NCBI GenBank assembly: GCA_958405565.1 | Contig: CATYEN010000011.1 | Location: forward strand, 1-52,724 | DNA from: an uncultured Collinsella sp. | GTDB lineage: Bacteria; Actinomycetota; Coriobacteriia; Coriobacteriales; Coriobacteriaceae | Direction: 5' to 3' | Length of the DNA stretch: 52,724 bases | Part shown: positions 8,289 to 15,720 of the stretch, one piece after another | Numbering within the stretch: position 1 is the first letter of the stretch | How the letters are laid out: every line of letters begins with the position of its first letter | Made by a program: the position numbers and the translations under genes | The notes under the pieces: generated by a model | Told to the model about the DNA's origin: nothing | Databases searched by the model: none | Seen by the model: the letters and a program-made list of their open reading frames with translations, nothing else

Positions 8289-8322
8289 TTCTTGTTCGTT
8301 ATCTATTTAAGGAGGTCGTCCT

Positions 8323-9243
8323 ATGGCCGACAATCGCAAGCGTGCGCCTCGTGGTGGCAAACAGGCTGCTTCTGGCTCGCGTCCGATTCGCCGCAACGAC
8401 CGCGCTGCCACTCCCAAGAGCCAGCGCGAGCGCTCCCAAGCCCAGGCTGCGCGTCCGCAGCGAGATCGCAACCGCGACAACGTTCAGGTCCCCAAGGGCG
8501 AGTTTATCGAAGGTCGTCGTGCTGCCGCCGAGGCGCTGCGTACCGGCTTTCCCGTCAAGTGCGCGCTCATCGCCGAGGGCGGGGAGCGCGATGCCGCCTT
8601 GTCGCGCCTGGTCGACGACCTCAACGCCGCGGGTGTCCGCATTAAGTATGTACCGCGCGCGCAGCTCGATGCGCTGTCGAGCCATGGCGCTCACCAGGGC
8701 ATTGCGCTCGAGGTGGGCAATTTCCCCTATGCTGATGTCGCCGATATTCTCGACCGCGCGGGTGACGGACCGGCGCTCGTCGTCGTGCTCGACCATGTGA
8801 CCGACGATGGCAACTTTGGTGCGATCGTGCGCTCCGCCGAGGTCGTGGGCGCGGCCGGTGTCATCATTGCCAATAAGCGCGCTGCTGGCGTGACCGTGGG
8901 CAGCTACAAGACTTCTGCCGGTGCTGTTATGCACCTGCCCATCGCTCAGGTTCCCAACATCGCCCGTGCGCTCGATGATCTCAAGGCCGCCGGCTTTTGG
9001 GTGGGTGGCGCTTCCGAGCACGCCGAGGGCAGCTGCTGGGATGCTCCCTTCGAGGGCCGCGTTGCGCTCGTCATGGGCTCCGAGGGCGACGGCATCTCGC
9101 GCCTGGTGCTCGAGAAATGCGACTTTTTGACCAAGCTTCCCCAGCGCGGCATGACCGAGAGTCTCAACGTGGCCCAGGCGACCACCGCGCTGTGCTTTGA
9201 GTGGCTGCGCCGCAATGCCGGCGAGCTCATGGGGGAGGAGTAG
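8323..9243 (+). CDS. rlmB: TrmH/SpoU-family rRNA 2'-O-ribose methyltransferase (RlmB-like)
   Basis: This 306-aa protein uses S-adenosylmethionine to methylate a ribose in 23S rRNA, presumably the position known for RlmB (G2251). A basic, disordered N-terminus (about 1-50) precedes a substrate-binding domain and the SpoU knot: NFGAIVRSAE, ALVMGSEGDGIS and MTESLNVAQA are its three motifs. AAGGAGG sits 7 nt before the ATG. It is followed after 3 nt by the YacP-type nuclease gene. Exact target site is inferred. Confidence 0.9.
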   Translation: MADNRKRAPRGGKQAASGSRPIRRNDRAATPKSQRERSQAQAARPQRDRNRDNVQVPKGEFIEGRRAAAEALRTGFPVKCALIAEGGERDAALSRLVDDLNAAGVRIKYVPRAQLDALSSHGAHQGIALEVGNFPYADVADILDRAGDGPALVVVLDHVTDDGNFGAIVRSAEVVGAAGVIIANKRAAGVTVGSYKTSAGAVMHLPIAQVPNIARALDDLKAAGFWVGGASEHAEGSCWDAPFEGRVALVMGSEGDGISRLVLEKCDFLTKLPQRGMTESLNVAQATTALCFEWLRRNAGELMGEE

Positions 9244-9246
9244 CGC

Positions 9247-9924
9247 ATGTCCAAGAAGAACCGCGCCAAGTCCAAGGCCAAGCGCTTTGGCGAGGGCTCG
9301 GCCAAGCCGATTGTTTCGGCCGCGACCTATGGCGTGGGCGGCAATGCGTTTGCGCAGGCCATCGCCGATCCGGTCTCGACGGTGCACTCCAATAAGCCCG
9401 AGCTGCTGGTGGTCGACGGCTACAACGTGATTCACTGCACGCCGCGCTACGAAAAGCTCGTCTACGACCATTCCGACGATCCGTATTCCAGCGACGTCCA
9501 CGACATGGCGCGCACTGCGCTCATCAACGATGTTGCGGCGTTTGCCCAGGGTCGCTACGAGGCCGTGATCGTGTTCGACGGTGCGGGCAATATCTCCAGC
9601 GAGCGCCCCAACCTGCCGGCCCGTGGCGTGCGTATCGAGTTCTCGCCGACGGGCGTCTCTGCCGATACCGTGGTGCAGAAGCTCTGCATCGAGGCGCGCG
9701 AGGAAGGTCGCGCGTGCTCCGTGGTGTCGAGCGACGGCACGATCCAGGCCGTCGTCATGGGCAAGGGGGTCACGCGCATCTCGAGCCGCATGCTGGTGGA
9801 CGAGATCAAACAGATCGACAACGACGTTCACGAGGCAGAGGAAGCTCCGCAGATCAAGATGACTCTGGGCAGTCGCCTGAGCCCCGATGCCCTGGCAAAG
9901 CTCAAGGCCCTGCGCGGACGGTAG
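9247..9924 (+). CDS. YacP/NYN-domain ribonuclease
   Basis: A 225-aa protein with a NYN (PIN-like) nuclease fold. LLVVDGYNVIH supplies the first catalytic Asp, VIVFDGAGN and CSVVSSDGTIQ the others. The family includes B. subtilis Rae1/YacP, a ribosome-associated endonuclease; a role in mRNA or rRNA cleavage is inferred. The N-terminal ~50 residues are basic and low in complexity. It is the last gene of the plus-strand cluster begun by disA, 3 nt after rlmB. Confidence 0.85.
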   Translation: MSKKNRAKSKAKRFGEGSAKPIVSAATYGVGGNAFAQAIADPVSTVHSNKPELLVVDGYNVIHCTPRYEKLVYDHSDDPYSSDVHDMARTALINDVAAFAQGRYEAVIVFDGAGNISSERPNLPARGVRIEFSPTGVSADTVVQKLCIEAREEGRACSVVSSDGTIQAVVMGKGVTRISSRMLVDEIKQIDNDVHEAEEAPQIKMTLGSRLSPDALAKLKALRGR

Positions 9925-10147
9925 GGGATTATCCATAGAGACCCGTTTCCCAATTGGCCGGCCCGTTGATTTGTAATCAATGGACCGTGGGTTGCCGTCG
10001 CCAAAACGAATAGTTTTTGGTTTTGGCGAACAGATAAAACTATTCGTTCTGGCGAATAGTTTTGAGATGTGGTCGGTCGAAGGGCCAGTTGCGCCCCATC
10101 CTCAATTCCTTTATCCTTAACAGGCTTCGCGCGAAAGCGCCAAGTGT
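9925..10147. other. Gene-free spacer with tRNA-Thr-like remnant and palindromes
   Basis: No gene seen. About 9970-9996 resembles the anticodon arm of the tRNA-Thr downstream (TGATTTGTAATCAATGG). Two palindromes follow: 9999-10028 (arms CGCCAAAA/TTTTGGCG) and 10036-10063 (perfect 11-bp arms, 6-nt loop). CGAATAG or its complement occurs three times, recalling the repeats before the ATPase at 3284-3364. Confidence 0.5.
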
Positions 10148-10222
10148 GCCAGTGTGGCGCAACGGTAGCGCAACTGATTTGTAATCAGTGGGTTGCAGGT
10201 TCGATTCCTGTCACTGGCTCCA
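10148..10222 (+). tRNA. tRNA-Thr (anticodon TGT), integration target
   Basis: A complete cloverleaf of 72 nt plus encoded CCA (10220-10222): acceptor GCCAGTG pairs with CACTGGC and the anticodon loop is TTTGTAA. Its 3' half is the left copy of the 46-bp repeat that bounds the mobile element, so the gene stays functional after integration. Confidence 0.93.
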
Positions 10223-10225
10223 TGA
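10180..10225 (+). repeat. attL of the element
   Basis: From the tRNA anticodon loop through the CCA and three further bases. Identical over 46 bp to 25889-25934. Confidence 0.92.
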
Positions 10226-10230
10226 AAGAA

Positions 10231-10272
10231 AAAGCAGGTCAGATGGTATTTTCCTCTGGCCTGCTTTCTTTT
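10231..10272 (+). terminator. Element-supplied terminator for tRNA-Thr
   Basis: Stem 10231-10243/10255-10267 (13 bp with one G-U) then CTTTTAT. It replaces the tRNA's original terminator, now displaced to 25941-25970. Confidence 0.8.
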
Positions 10273-10284
10273 ATATCGCCGCCG

Positions 10285-10316
10285 TGTGCAATAGGCTGTG
10301 CAACGAAATGTGCAAT
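10285..10316. repeat. Left arm-type sites: TGTGCAAT repeats
   Basis: Direct copies start at 10285, 10297 (last base C) and 10309, exactly 12 bp apart. The same octamer occurs three times at the other end of the element, so these are probable integrase arm-binding sites. Confidence 0.7.
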
Positions 10317-10373
10317 AAAAGCCGTTTTGGGCTGATTATCAATTCTCGTTGATTTCACAAACTCATCACGTAA

Positions 10374-11573
10374 TTACAATTGCCCTTTTCGACATTTTTT
10401 GGAGTCGAGTTCGTGCAGCTTTCGATCAATCTTGCGCTGATCGCGCTTTTCGGCCTGAACTTTGCGGCGTTCACGCTCCTCGTGAGTCTTCGTACAAAAG
10501 GAGCTCTGCTTATTAGTCTCTCGCCTTGGCTTTGAGAGTTCTTTCTGAGCAGCTTCTGCGCTTGTCAGCGCGTGCATCGTTTGCTGACGAATTTTGTAGG
10601 GACGCTTGCAGAGGTCGCAGATACGCCAAGACTGATCGCTTTGAAGGTACTCAAGAAGTTGGATGCTAAACGCTCTAGTCAAACTTCCTACGGGCTGTTT
10701 TCTGGACTCTAAGCTAATGCTGGCTATTCTTCGGAGTGTTGGATTCTGAATGAGATGGGTCTCCTCCGGATACGGTGAGATAGAGAGATCCAAAAAAGCG
10801 GCAAGCTGCTTTTCGATGGATTCAAGGTTATGGGATGCCGAAACTCTTGCTGCAAGAATACCCAGAGGCAGCTCGCTTTCGTTGGTGTCCAAATATATCT
10901 TTGTGGGCATTTGGAAGGTAGTGAAAAGCTGACCGACTTTTTTCTCGATCTTGTCACTGTTCGGCAGCTTCTTTAGAAGTGGGATTGCCTTGTCATATGC
11001 CTTTGGACCAAAGGCGGCCTTGCATGAAAAAAGAAGGGCAGCGACTTGCATGATTGCTAGGGTTGTGGTCAGATCTTCGGTCAAGATGATCTGCTCGTCC
11101 TTCTTCCGGATGCCTTTTATCAGATTTGCGATTTCTGTGCCAGCCGAACTGTCTTTCCCTTTGTAATGGTTAAACAAGGAAAACCCGAGAGTCTCTATAA
11201 TATCGGAGCTTCGCGTTGAAGCATTCAACGAGTCGCTCCAACAATCAAGTCCGTCACCCACCGGGTCGTTGGAGAACTTGTCATTTGATATAAACCGCTT
11301 TTCAACAAGCTCGAACTGATTGGCGTAGGGCGACACTGGAAGACCGTATGCCTCAATAAACCGTTTGACTTCTCCGAGATCCTCCGTATTCAAATTGAGC
11401 AAAGCTCCTGTCGCAAAACCATCCGGTAAGCCATAGGCTTTATTACCTGCCTTGCATAGGAACGCATCATGTTCTGATCCGTTGATATTAACGCAAATCA
11501 GTCTTGTCCTAGGAAGCGTCCATGGAGTCGGGCTGTCAATGCTTGTGGGAACTTTTACTTTGACGGTTGCCAT
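10374..11573 (-). CDS. Unknown protein with C-terminal Cys/His zinc-finger-like motif
   Basis: I do not recognise this 399-aa protein with confidence. No signal peptide or membrane segment is seen; the middle is mostly helical. Near the C-terminus it has WRICDLCKRPYKIRQ, then about 35 residues later SSFCTKTHEERERRK and a long Lys/Arg-rich tail, which looks like a Cys2-(Cys/His) zinc site next to a nucleic-acid-binding tail. Similar endings occur in DUF6076/CGNR-like proteins, but this is only a resemblance. The gene is clearly AT-richer than the rest of the element, so it is probably late cargo. It diverges from the HTH gene at 11693 across an intergenic palindrome (ACCTGCT/AGCAGGT). Confidence 0.6.
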   Translation of the reverse strand: MATVKVKVPTSIDSPTPWTLPRTRLICVNINGSEHDAFLCKAGNKAYGLPDGFATGALLNLNTEDLGEVKRFIEAYGLPVSPYANQFELVEKRFISNDKFSNDPVGDGLDCWSDSLNASTRSSDIIETLGFSLFNHYKGKDSSAGTEIANLIKGIRKKDEQIILTEDLTTTLAIMQVAALLFSCKAAFGPKAYDKAIPLLKKLPNSDKIEKKVGQLFTTFQMPTKIYLDTNESELPLGILAARVSASHNLESIEKQLAAFLDLSISPYPEETHLIQNPTLRRIASISLESRKQPVGSLTRAFSIQLLEYLQSDQSWRICDLCKRPYKIRQQTMHALTSAEAAQKELSKPRRETNKQSSFCTKTHEERERRKVQAEKRDQRKIDRKLHELDSKKCRKGQL

Positions 11574-11692
11574 ACCTGCTCCTTTAACTGCTGGAATACT
11601 ATAAACCGCATTCTGATAAAAACAATAATTAACACCAGCCAGCAGGTCAAGTATTGTGTTCTGTATGTACTACATAAACGAAAGGAGTAGAT

Positions 11693-11941
11693 ATGGAAGA
11701 CAAGGACATCAAAAAAATGAACGCTATCTCTCGCAAGGCGTGGTGTCGTGATTTGCACGCGCTGCCGTCCGCATACGTTAGTTCGCGCGATATCGTCAAG
11801 CTGCTGAACGTCTGCAAGACCAAAGCTATTCAGATTCTTAAGGCGGCCGGCGGCGTGAAGATTGCCGGCGTCTGGCGCGTGGACAAGGCCGATCTGATCT
11901 TATACCTGGCCTCTATGGAAGAAGGCAACGATGTGCTCTAA
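11693..11941 (+). CDS. Small helix-turn-helix DNA-binding protein
   Basis: An 82-aa protein with the pattern SSRDIVKLLNVCKTKAIQILKAAG...GVWRVDKADLILYL, a winged or excisionase-like helix-turn-helix (HTH_17 type) at about residues 28-75. GAAAGGAG precedes the ATG by 6 nt. The next small ORF starts inside its 3' end (ATG 11931). Such proteins regulate element genes or assist recombinases; because a decayed recombinase lies just beyond, it may be the partner of that lost enzyme. Confidence 0.75.
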   Translation: MEDKDIKKMNAISRKAWCRDLHALPSAYVSSRDIVKLLNVCKTKAIQILKAAGGVKIAGVWRVDKADLILYLASMEEGNDVL

Positions 11942-12184
11942 GACAATCGCCGAGGCCTTGGCAGATGCGTTGCCCGTCGACGGTACGCGCGGTTGCGCTG
12001 CGCACGCCGTCGGCGCGTGCCGTGCAACCGAGCGTACCGTCGACCGTGGCGACACTGCAACTATCTCAAGCGAGGAGGACCGGATGGACGTGACGAACAA
12101 TATGAATGTTGATCCATCCTCGATATCAAGACGGTCATTAGTGCTGAGGAGTACAAGCGACTGGCGGGTAAACACGACGTTTAA
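11931..12184 (+). pseudogene. Frameshifted small gene following the HTH gene
   Basis: ATG at 11931 opens MCSKTIAEALADALP and overlaps the HTH gene by 11 nt. Near 12115 a single missing base changes frame: the other frame then continues LDIKTVISAEEYKRLAGKHDV and stops at 12182-12184, a far more protein-like ending than the in-frame tail that runs to 12197. I read this as a one-base deletion in a gene of roughly 84 codons. The centre of the gene contains a 20/21-bp inverted repeat (11976-11996/12024-12044). Function unknown. Confidence 0.55.
11976..12044. repeat. Long inverted repeat inside the small gene
   Basis: Arms 11976-11996 and 12024-12044 match at 20 of 21 positions around a 27-nt GC-rich centre that can itself pair (GCACG/CGTGC). 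No T-run follows. It could be a cruciform, a binding site or an mRNA structure. Confidence 0.6.
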
Positions 12185-13159
12185 GTTAGATATCTGAGGT
12201 GGGATGCTTTGACGTTGCACTGGCCGACCATTGCGTACCTTAATGTGGTATCTTTTTTTATGGCCAAGGAGCACCTGGACTTGTTCGATGGGCATGCCTT
12301 TGTCGATTGCCTTTGTGGCAAGCGTTCTTCTGAACTTATGAGGGTGGACCCTTTCTAAATCAAGCTCGCGCCCCAGTTTTCTAAGCAACGCCTCGACGCC
12401 GCCAATTTACAGTCTCTCGTGTGGCGCCTTGCTCGATACGAAGACGGCTTCCGAGCTGCCCATTCGGGTGGACGGGTAATTCTCAATATGGACTTTAGTC
12501 TTTGCATCAAAATAGACGATGCGGTTCTTATTGCCCTTGCCGTGTACGATGCACTCCCGATTGATGGTGTCGATGGGGTTCCTGTCCAACGAGACGAGTT
12601 CGCCTACACGCATGCCGGTAGAGCGCAACAGGTCGATCAGGGCAAGGTTTCGGGGCGACCCGCAGTTATCGCAAAGAATCTCGCGACTTCGTCGCCATAC
12701 GTTTCTCTTATGGGTTGCGGAGCCTTGACTCTTTTAATGCGTCTGACCGGGCTTTTGATGATATGGTCTTCGTCTTCGAGCCATGAGTAGAAGCTTGAGA
12801 TGATTCTTCGGACGTTGTTGACGGTGACGTGAGTGACGCCGGCTTTTTGCTGATAGTTGGAAAGATAGGACTTAATTTCTTCGGTTCCCAAGTCGCAAGC
12901 TGGCGTATCGAACGATTCAAGCTTTTTTGATGGCGGCTTCGTAGTAGAAGATGGTCCTATCCGAGCAGCCTTCGAGGCGTTTTGCAGACATAAATAGATC
13001 TAGGAATGATTCGCTTTCAAACTCGCAGCCGTCTTCAGCTAGCTGGCTTTCATCGAAAGGGCAGTGCGATAAAACTTTTTCGAGTTGGCGGCCCTGCCGT
13101 GTGGTCAGGTAGGGGAGCATGAAGCGGGTAATTTCTCTGGCTGTTTTCGCGAAATCCAT
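12181..13159 (-). pseudogene. Decayed tyrosine recombinase (XerC/D-like)
   Basis: Pieces in several frames make one integrase of about 325 codons. The N-terminal SAM-like part (from 13159) ends at an A6 run near 12926-12931, where a frame change restores KKLESFDTP. The middle continues to EDEDHIIKSP and IRETYGDEV, then a second frame change restores NLALIDLLRSTGMRVGEL (catalytic Arg). An in-frame TAA follows near 12407. Then come HPHKFRRTLAT and VLLGHKK, and a last frame change at an A7 run (12249-12255) restores DTTLRYAMVGQCNVKASHLRYL before the stop at 12181-12183. Four lesions make it non-functional. It is unrelated to the intact integrase at 24508. Confidence 0.85.
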
Positions 13160-13228
13160 AGAGACGTCCTTCCTCGCACGGTGCGTGAAGCTATTTTCCT
13201 TTGTTCACTCGTGCGTTACGGAGGGAAT

Positions 13229-13453
13229 GCCGGGTGGCACCTCCGCTACGCCGCGTCAAGGGGGCCCATGAGACCCCGCACAAACCTCCGCTCCGCTCCG
13301 GTTGGTGGAGGTCGTCATGGACCTCCCTTGACCCGTCTTCGCTCCGGTGCGGCTTTGCAGGGAGCAAAGCCGACGACGACGCGCGGCGTCGCCATTCGGC
13401 TTTGCCCGCAGGGGCGAGATGTTGAGGGCAGGTTGCCCGGAACGGAGGAAGAC
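13229..13453 (+). ncRNA. Structured leader of the DUF2958 gene, copy 1 (candidate RNA)
   Basis: A long stem 13255-13271/13315-13332 (GTCAAGGG...CCATGA with a short bulge) encloses ACCTCC/GGAGGT (13284-13289/13307-13312). A second hairpin is 13350-13358/13364-13372 (9 bp). GGAACGGAGGAAG precedes the gene start. The length, nested pairing and identical second copy suggest a regulatory or structural RNA; no family was recognised. Confidence 0.5.
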
Positions 13454-13638
13454 ATGCAGCAGCTGATGACCGAGGAAATCGCCAAGACGGTGCCGAGGCT
13501 CTACGGGCAGGACGGGGCGGAGGACCCCACGGTCTACGCCCACTACTTCTCGTGCGTGAACGGATGGGACTGGTGGCTGCTCGAGTTCGACGGAACGGAT
13601 GAGGCGTTCGGCCTCGTCGAGGGCTACGACGACGAGCT
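13229..13638. repeat. 410-bp direct repeat, copy 1
   Basis: Reads identical to 18717-19126: a 225-bp structured leader plus the first two thirds of the DUF2958 gene. The first difference is at 13639. Confidence 0.9.
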
Positions 13639-13789
13639 GGGCTATTTCAGTCTCAAGGAGATGGCCGAGCTGAATCGCTCGATGGGGTTCGCCGTCGTCG
13701 AGCGCGACGAGCACTTCTCCCCGAAGCCGCTCAGCGCCGTCAGGATGGAGGAGGTAACTCCATGGGGATGTTCGAGTACGGTGTCGTAG
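13454..13789 (+). CDS. DUF2958-domain protein, copy 1
   Basis: A 111-aa protein matching the DUF2958 pattern: LYGQDGAEDPTVYAHYFS, WDWWLLEFDG, FGLVEGYDDELGYFS and ERDEHFSPKPLSAV. Members are common on plasmids and conjugative elements; function is unknown. The first 62 codons are identical in DNA to the copy at 18942. The end differs: a small insertion removes the stop used in copy 2, so the protein runs on into MEEVTPWGCSSTVS and overlaps the start of the next gene. Cytoplasmic. Confidence 0.8.
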   Translation: MQQLMTEEIAKTVPRLYGQDGAEDPTVYAHYFSCVNGWDWWLLEFDGTDEAFGLVEGYDDELGYFSLKEMAELNRSMGFAVVERDEHFSPKPLSAVRMEEVTPWGCSSTVS

Positions 13790-14055
13790 GTTGCCCTAGC
13801 GAGGTTTCGGGCGAGGCAAACGAGTTGACGGTCGTCATTGAGTACGAGACGGAACTCGAGGGAGGGGCGTATGAGGTGGGCGTTGCGCTGGAAGGGTCGC
13901 CCGGGCTCGAGCGGCTCGTCTCGGAGGTGCGCGGCGAGGCTGACGCCATGGTGGGGAACGAGGGCGGATGGGCTGCCGTCCGCATAGGGTTCGGCGACGT
14001 GGAAAGCATCGACTGCGAGAGCGGTCGGACCGCGTACATCGCCGGAGGGGAGTGA
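13762..14055 (+). CDS. Truncated paralogue of the 200-aa protein at 19246
   Basis: A 97-aa product whose body (VVIEYETELEGGAYEVGVALEGS...GGWAAVRIGFGDVESIDCESGRTAYIA) aligns with the C-terminal half of the 200-aa protein encoded after DUF2958 copy 2. The N-terminal ~100 residues are missing, so this copy has lost half the gene, yet it kept a start codon 28 nt inside the previous gene and a clean stop. Family possibly DUF4313-like, tentative. It may be a remnant. Confidence 0.6.
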   Translation: MGMFEYGVVGCPSEVSGEANELTVVIEYETELEGGAYEVGVALEGSPGLERLVSEVRGEADAMVGNEGGWAAVRIGFGDVESIDCESGRTAYIAGGE

Positions 14056-14368
14056 GTTGCATCAACAGAGCGTGGGCGCGCCAATGGCACGCCCACGCCG
14101 GTTTTCCGGGGATGCCTCGCGCCATCCCCGCACCTCTGCGCGCCAAGGGGCTGCTACCCCTTGGAACCTTGCTTGAGGCGGCTCGGAGGCGCGCAGCGAG
14201 TTTTGGGATTTATGCGCTTACCGCCGTCGGATTCCAGTTCGGCATATAAACGCTCTGACCAGGAATTCGATGACGGACACTATTTCGTGGATCCGCATCC
14301 CGGACACTTGTACCCGGTGGTTACGGTCTCGTCCCATGTCGCGCTCACCTGCACCTGTTCATCCCATG
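14056..14368. other. Spacer with hairpin cluster and a detached C-terminal cassette
   Basis: Hairpins: 14070-14078/14090-14098 followed by GTTTTCC (terminator-like, plus strand), 14107-14114/14123-14130, 14136-14144/14188-14196 enclosing 14143-14150/14157-14164. From about 14368 down to 14280 the minus strand encodes VAWDEQVQVSATWDETVTT followed by GYKCPGCGSTK and a stop, homologous to the C-terminus of the protein at 16254 but out of frame with the gene just upstream of it. Confidence 0.6.
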
Positions 14369-15676
14369 CTACTTCGTCGCACCGCAGGAACAAGTGTAGT
14401 ATGCCGCAGAATCTGTAATCGTAACCGTTTCCTCCCATGCCGCAGAATCTGTTACGGTATTGTATACCGTATGATATGCGCCACACGCTTTATTGCCTGC
14501 CATAAGTGCATTATACGCATGAGCTTGTTCATTGCCCGTGATATCTGCTCCGCAGCCGTTGCAAATTGAGCGCTCTTCCGTATGGGTAACTGCGGGATGG
14601 TACACCTTCTCCGTATGAGTCACCGCAGGATGGTAGATATCATACTTATGAACATGCGCCGGGGTGTCATCCTTTTTCGATGAACTGCCTGAATTGGTGT
14701 TTGAGCCGGAGTTGCTGCTGTTGCCGCCACTCGGCTTGCTATCGGATTTTCCTTCGTCTTTCTTGGAAGATGAATTGCTCTTGTTTCCAGAATTATCGGA
14801 GCTGCCTGTGGCCTTCCCATCATCCTTCTTGCCGTCGGAGGTCTCTGGTGCCTTCGCGTCGGACTTCTCTTCCTTGGCGGTCTCCTGAGCCTTCTCGGTC
14901 TCTTTCTCGACGGCATCGGTATCGGCGTTCGGGTTCTTCTTGATGTTGTCCTCGAACTTCTTCACGACCTCGGCACCCTTGTCCCCGGTCAGGGTGGAAT
15001 CGCCCTTCTTCACGGCTTCCGCAACGTCCTTGGCAATGGCTGTCAGGTCATCCTTCGTCATCTTGTCCGCATCCACCTTTTCGAGCGTGATGACGGTACC
15101 GTTCGTTTTCTTGTCATCTTTCCCGACCTTGACCTTACTGGACGCGGCCTTATAGGTAGAGCCGTCCGCGTTCACCGGCGGGATGAGGGTGACGGTGTAG
15201 GTGCCGGACTTGCCGACCCTCACGGTCACCTGCTTGTTCGCGGCGATGGCGGTGTAAAAGTCTACTTCCCCATCCGCATCCTCTATATGGGCGATGACGG
15301 GCGTGGAAGTGTCCGCATCCCATCCCTCGGCCTTCACCTCAAGGACGAGCTCCATGTCCTGCTTTTCATCGTCCTTTGGCTGGGACACCGCAGGGGCGTT
15401 CGCTTTGCCCGTCACTCCGGCATGTGTGACGGCATACCCGCCGCCGCCGACGAGAAGCGCCGCGCAGAGGATTCCTACACCAGCCGCGCAGACCTGCTTG
15501 CGGGAGAGCTCGCGTCCGAAGAGCATAAGCGGCTTCTTAGCGTTCTCCTCTTTTGTCGAATCAACAACCTTCGGGATTTCGGCGGTCTTGTCTGTCGGGG
15601 CACCCTCGGTCTCGATGCTGCTGTCGTTAAACATATTGCTGTCATTCTTCATTTCTGTCAGTCTTTTCCGTCTCAT
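14369..15676 (-). CDS. Membrane-anchored surface protein A with Cys-motif C-terminus
   Basis: A 435-aa protein. Residues 1-60 are cytoplasmic and charged, KKPLMLFGRELSRKQ leads into one membrane helix (about 64-85), and the rest should be outside. An Ig-like or beta-rich segment (about 105-190) is followed by a Ser/Gly/Lys/Asn-rich linker (about 270-335), then HxxxxxHPAVTHTE repeats and CNGCGADI...YTCSCGATK at the end, two CxxCG/CxCG pairs that could bind metal. The protein at 16254 is a clear paralogue. Part of a minus-strand set (18062 to 14369) of membrane proteins. Function unknown; roles in mating-pair contact, adhesion or exclusion are guesses. Confidence 0.7.
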   Translation of the reverse strand: MRRKRLTEMKNDSNMFNDSSIETEGAPTDKTAEIPKVVDSTKEENAKKPLMLFGRELSRKQVCAAGVGILCAALLVGGGGYAVTHAGVTGKANAPAVSQPKDDEKQDMELVLEVKAEGWDADTSTPVIAHIEDADGEVDFYTAIAANKQVTVRVGKSGTYTVTLIPPVNADGSTYKAASSKVKVGKDDKKTNGTVITLEKVDADKMTKDDLTAIAKDVAEAVKKGDSTLTGDKGAEVVKKFEDNIKKNPNADTDAVEKETEKAQETAKEEKSDAKAPETSDGKKDDGKATGSSDNSGNKSNSSSKKDEGKSDSKPSGGNSSNSGSNTNSGSSSKKDDTPAHVHKYDIYHPAVTHTEKVYHPAVTHTEERSICNGCGADITGNEQAHAYNALMAGNKACGAYHTVYNTVTDSAAWEETVTITDSAAYYTCSCGATK

Positions 15677-15720
15677 AGGAAGTTTTCCTGCTCTCTATCT
15701 ATCCAATTACTGGTAGACCT

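Noticed and set aside
8299..9936. 545-aa open frame opposite rlmB and the NYN nuclease gene
   Set aside because: Shadow of two coupled, conserved genes; low-complexity His/Arg/Gly composition.
12249..12255. Programmed frameshifting at the A7 run in the recombinase
   Set aside because: The same gene has other frame changes and an in-frame stop, so decay explains it better than recoding.
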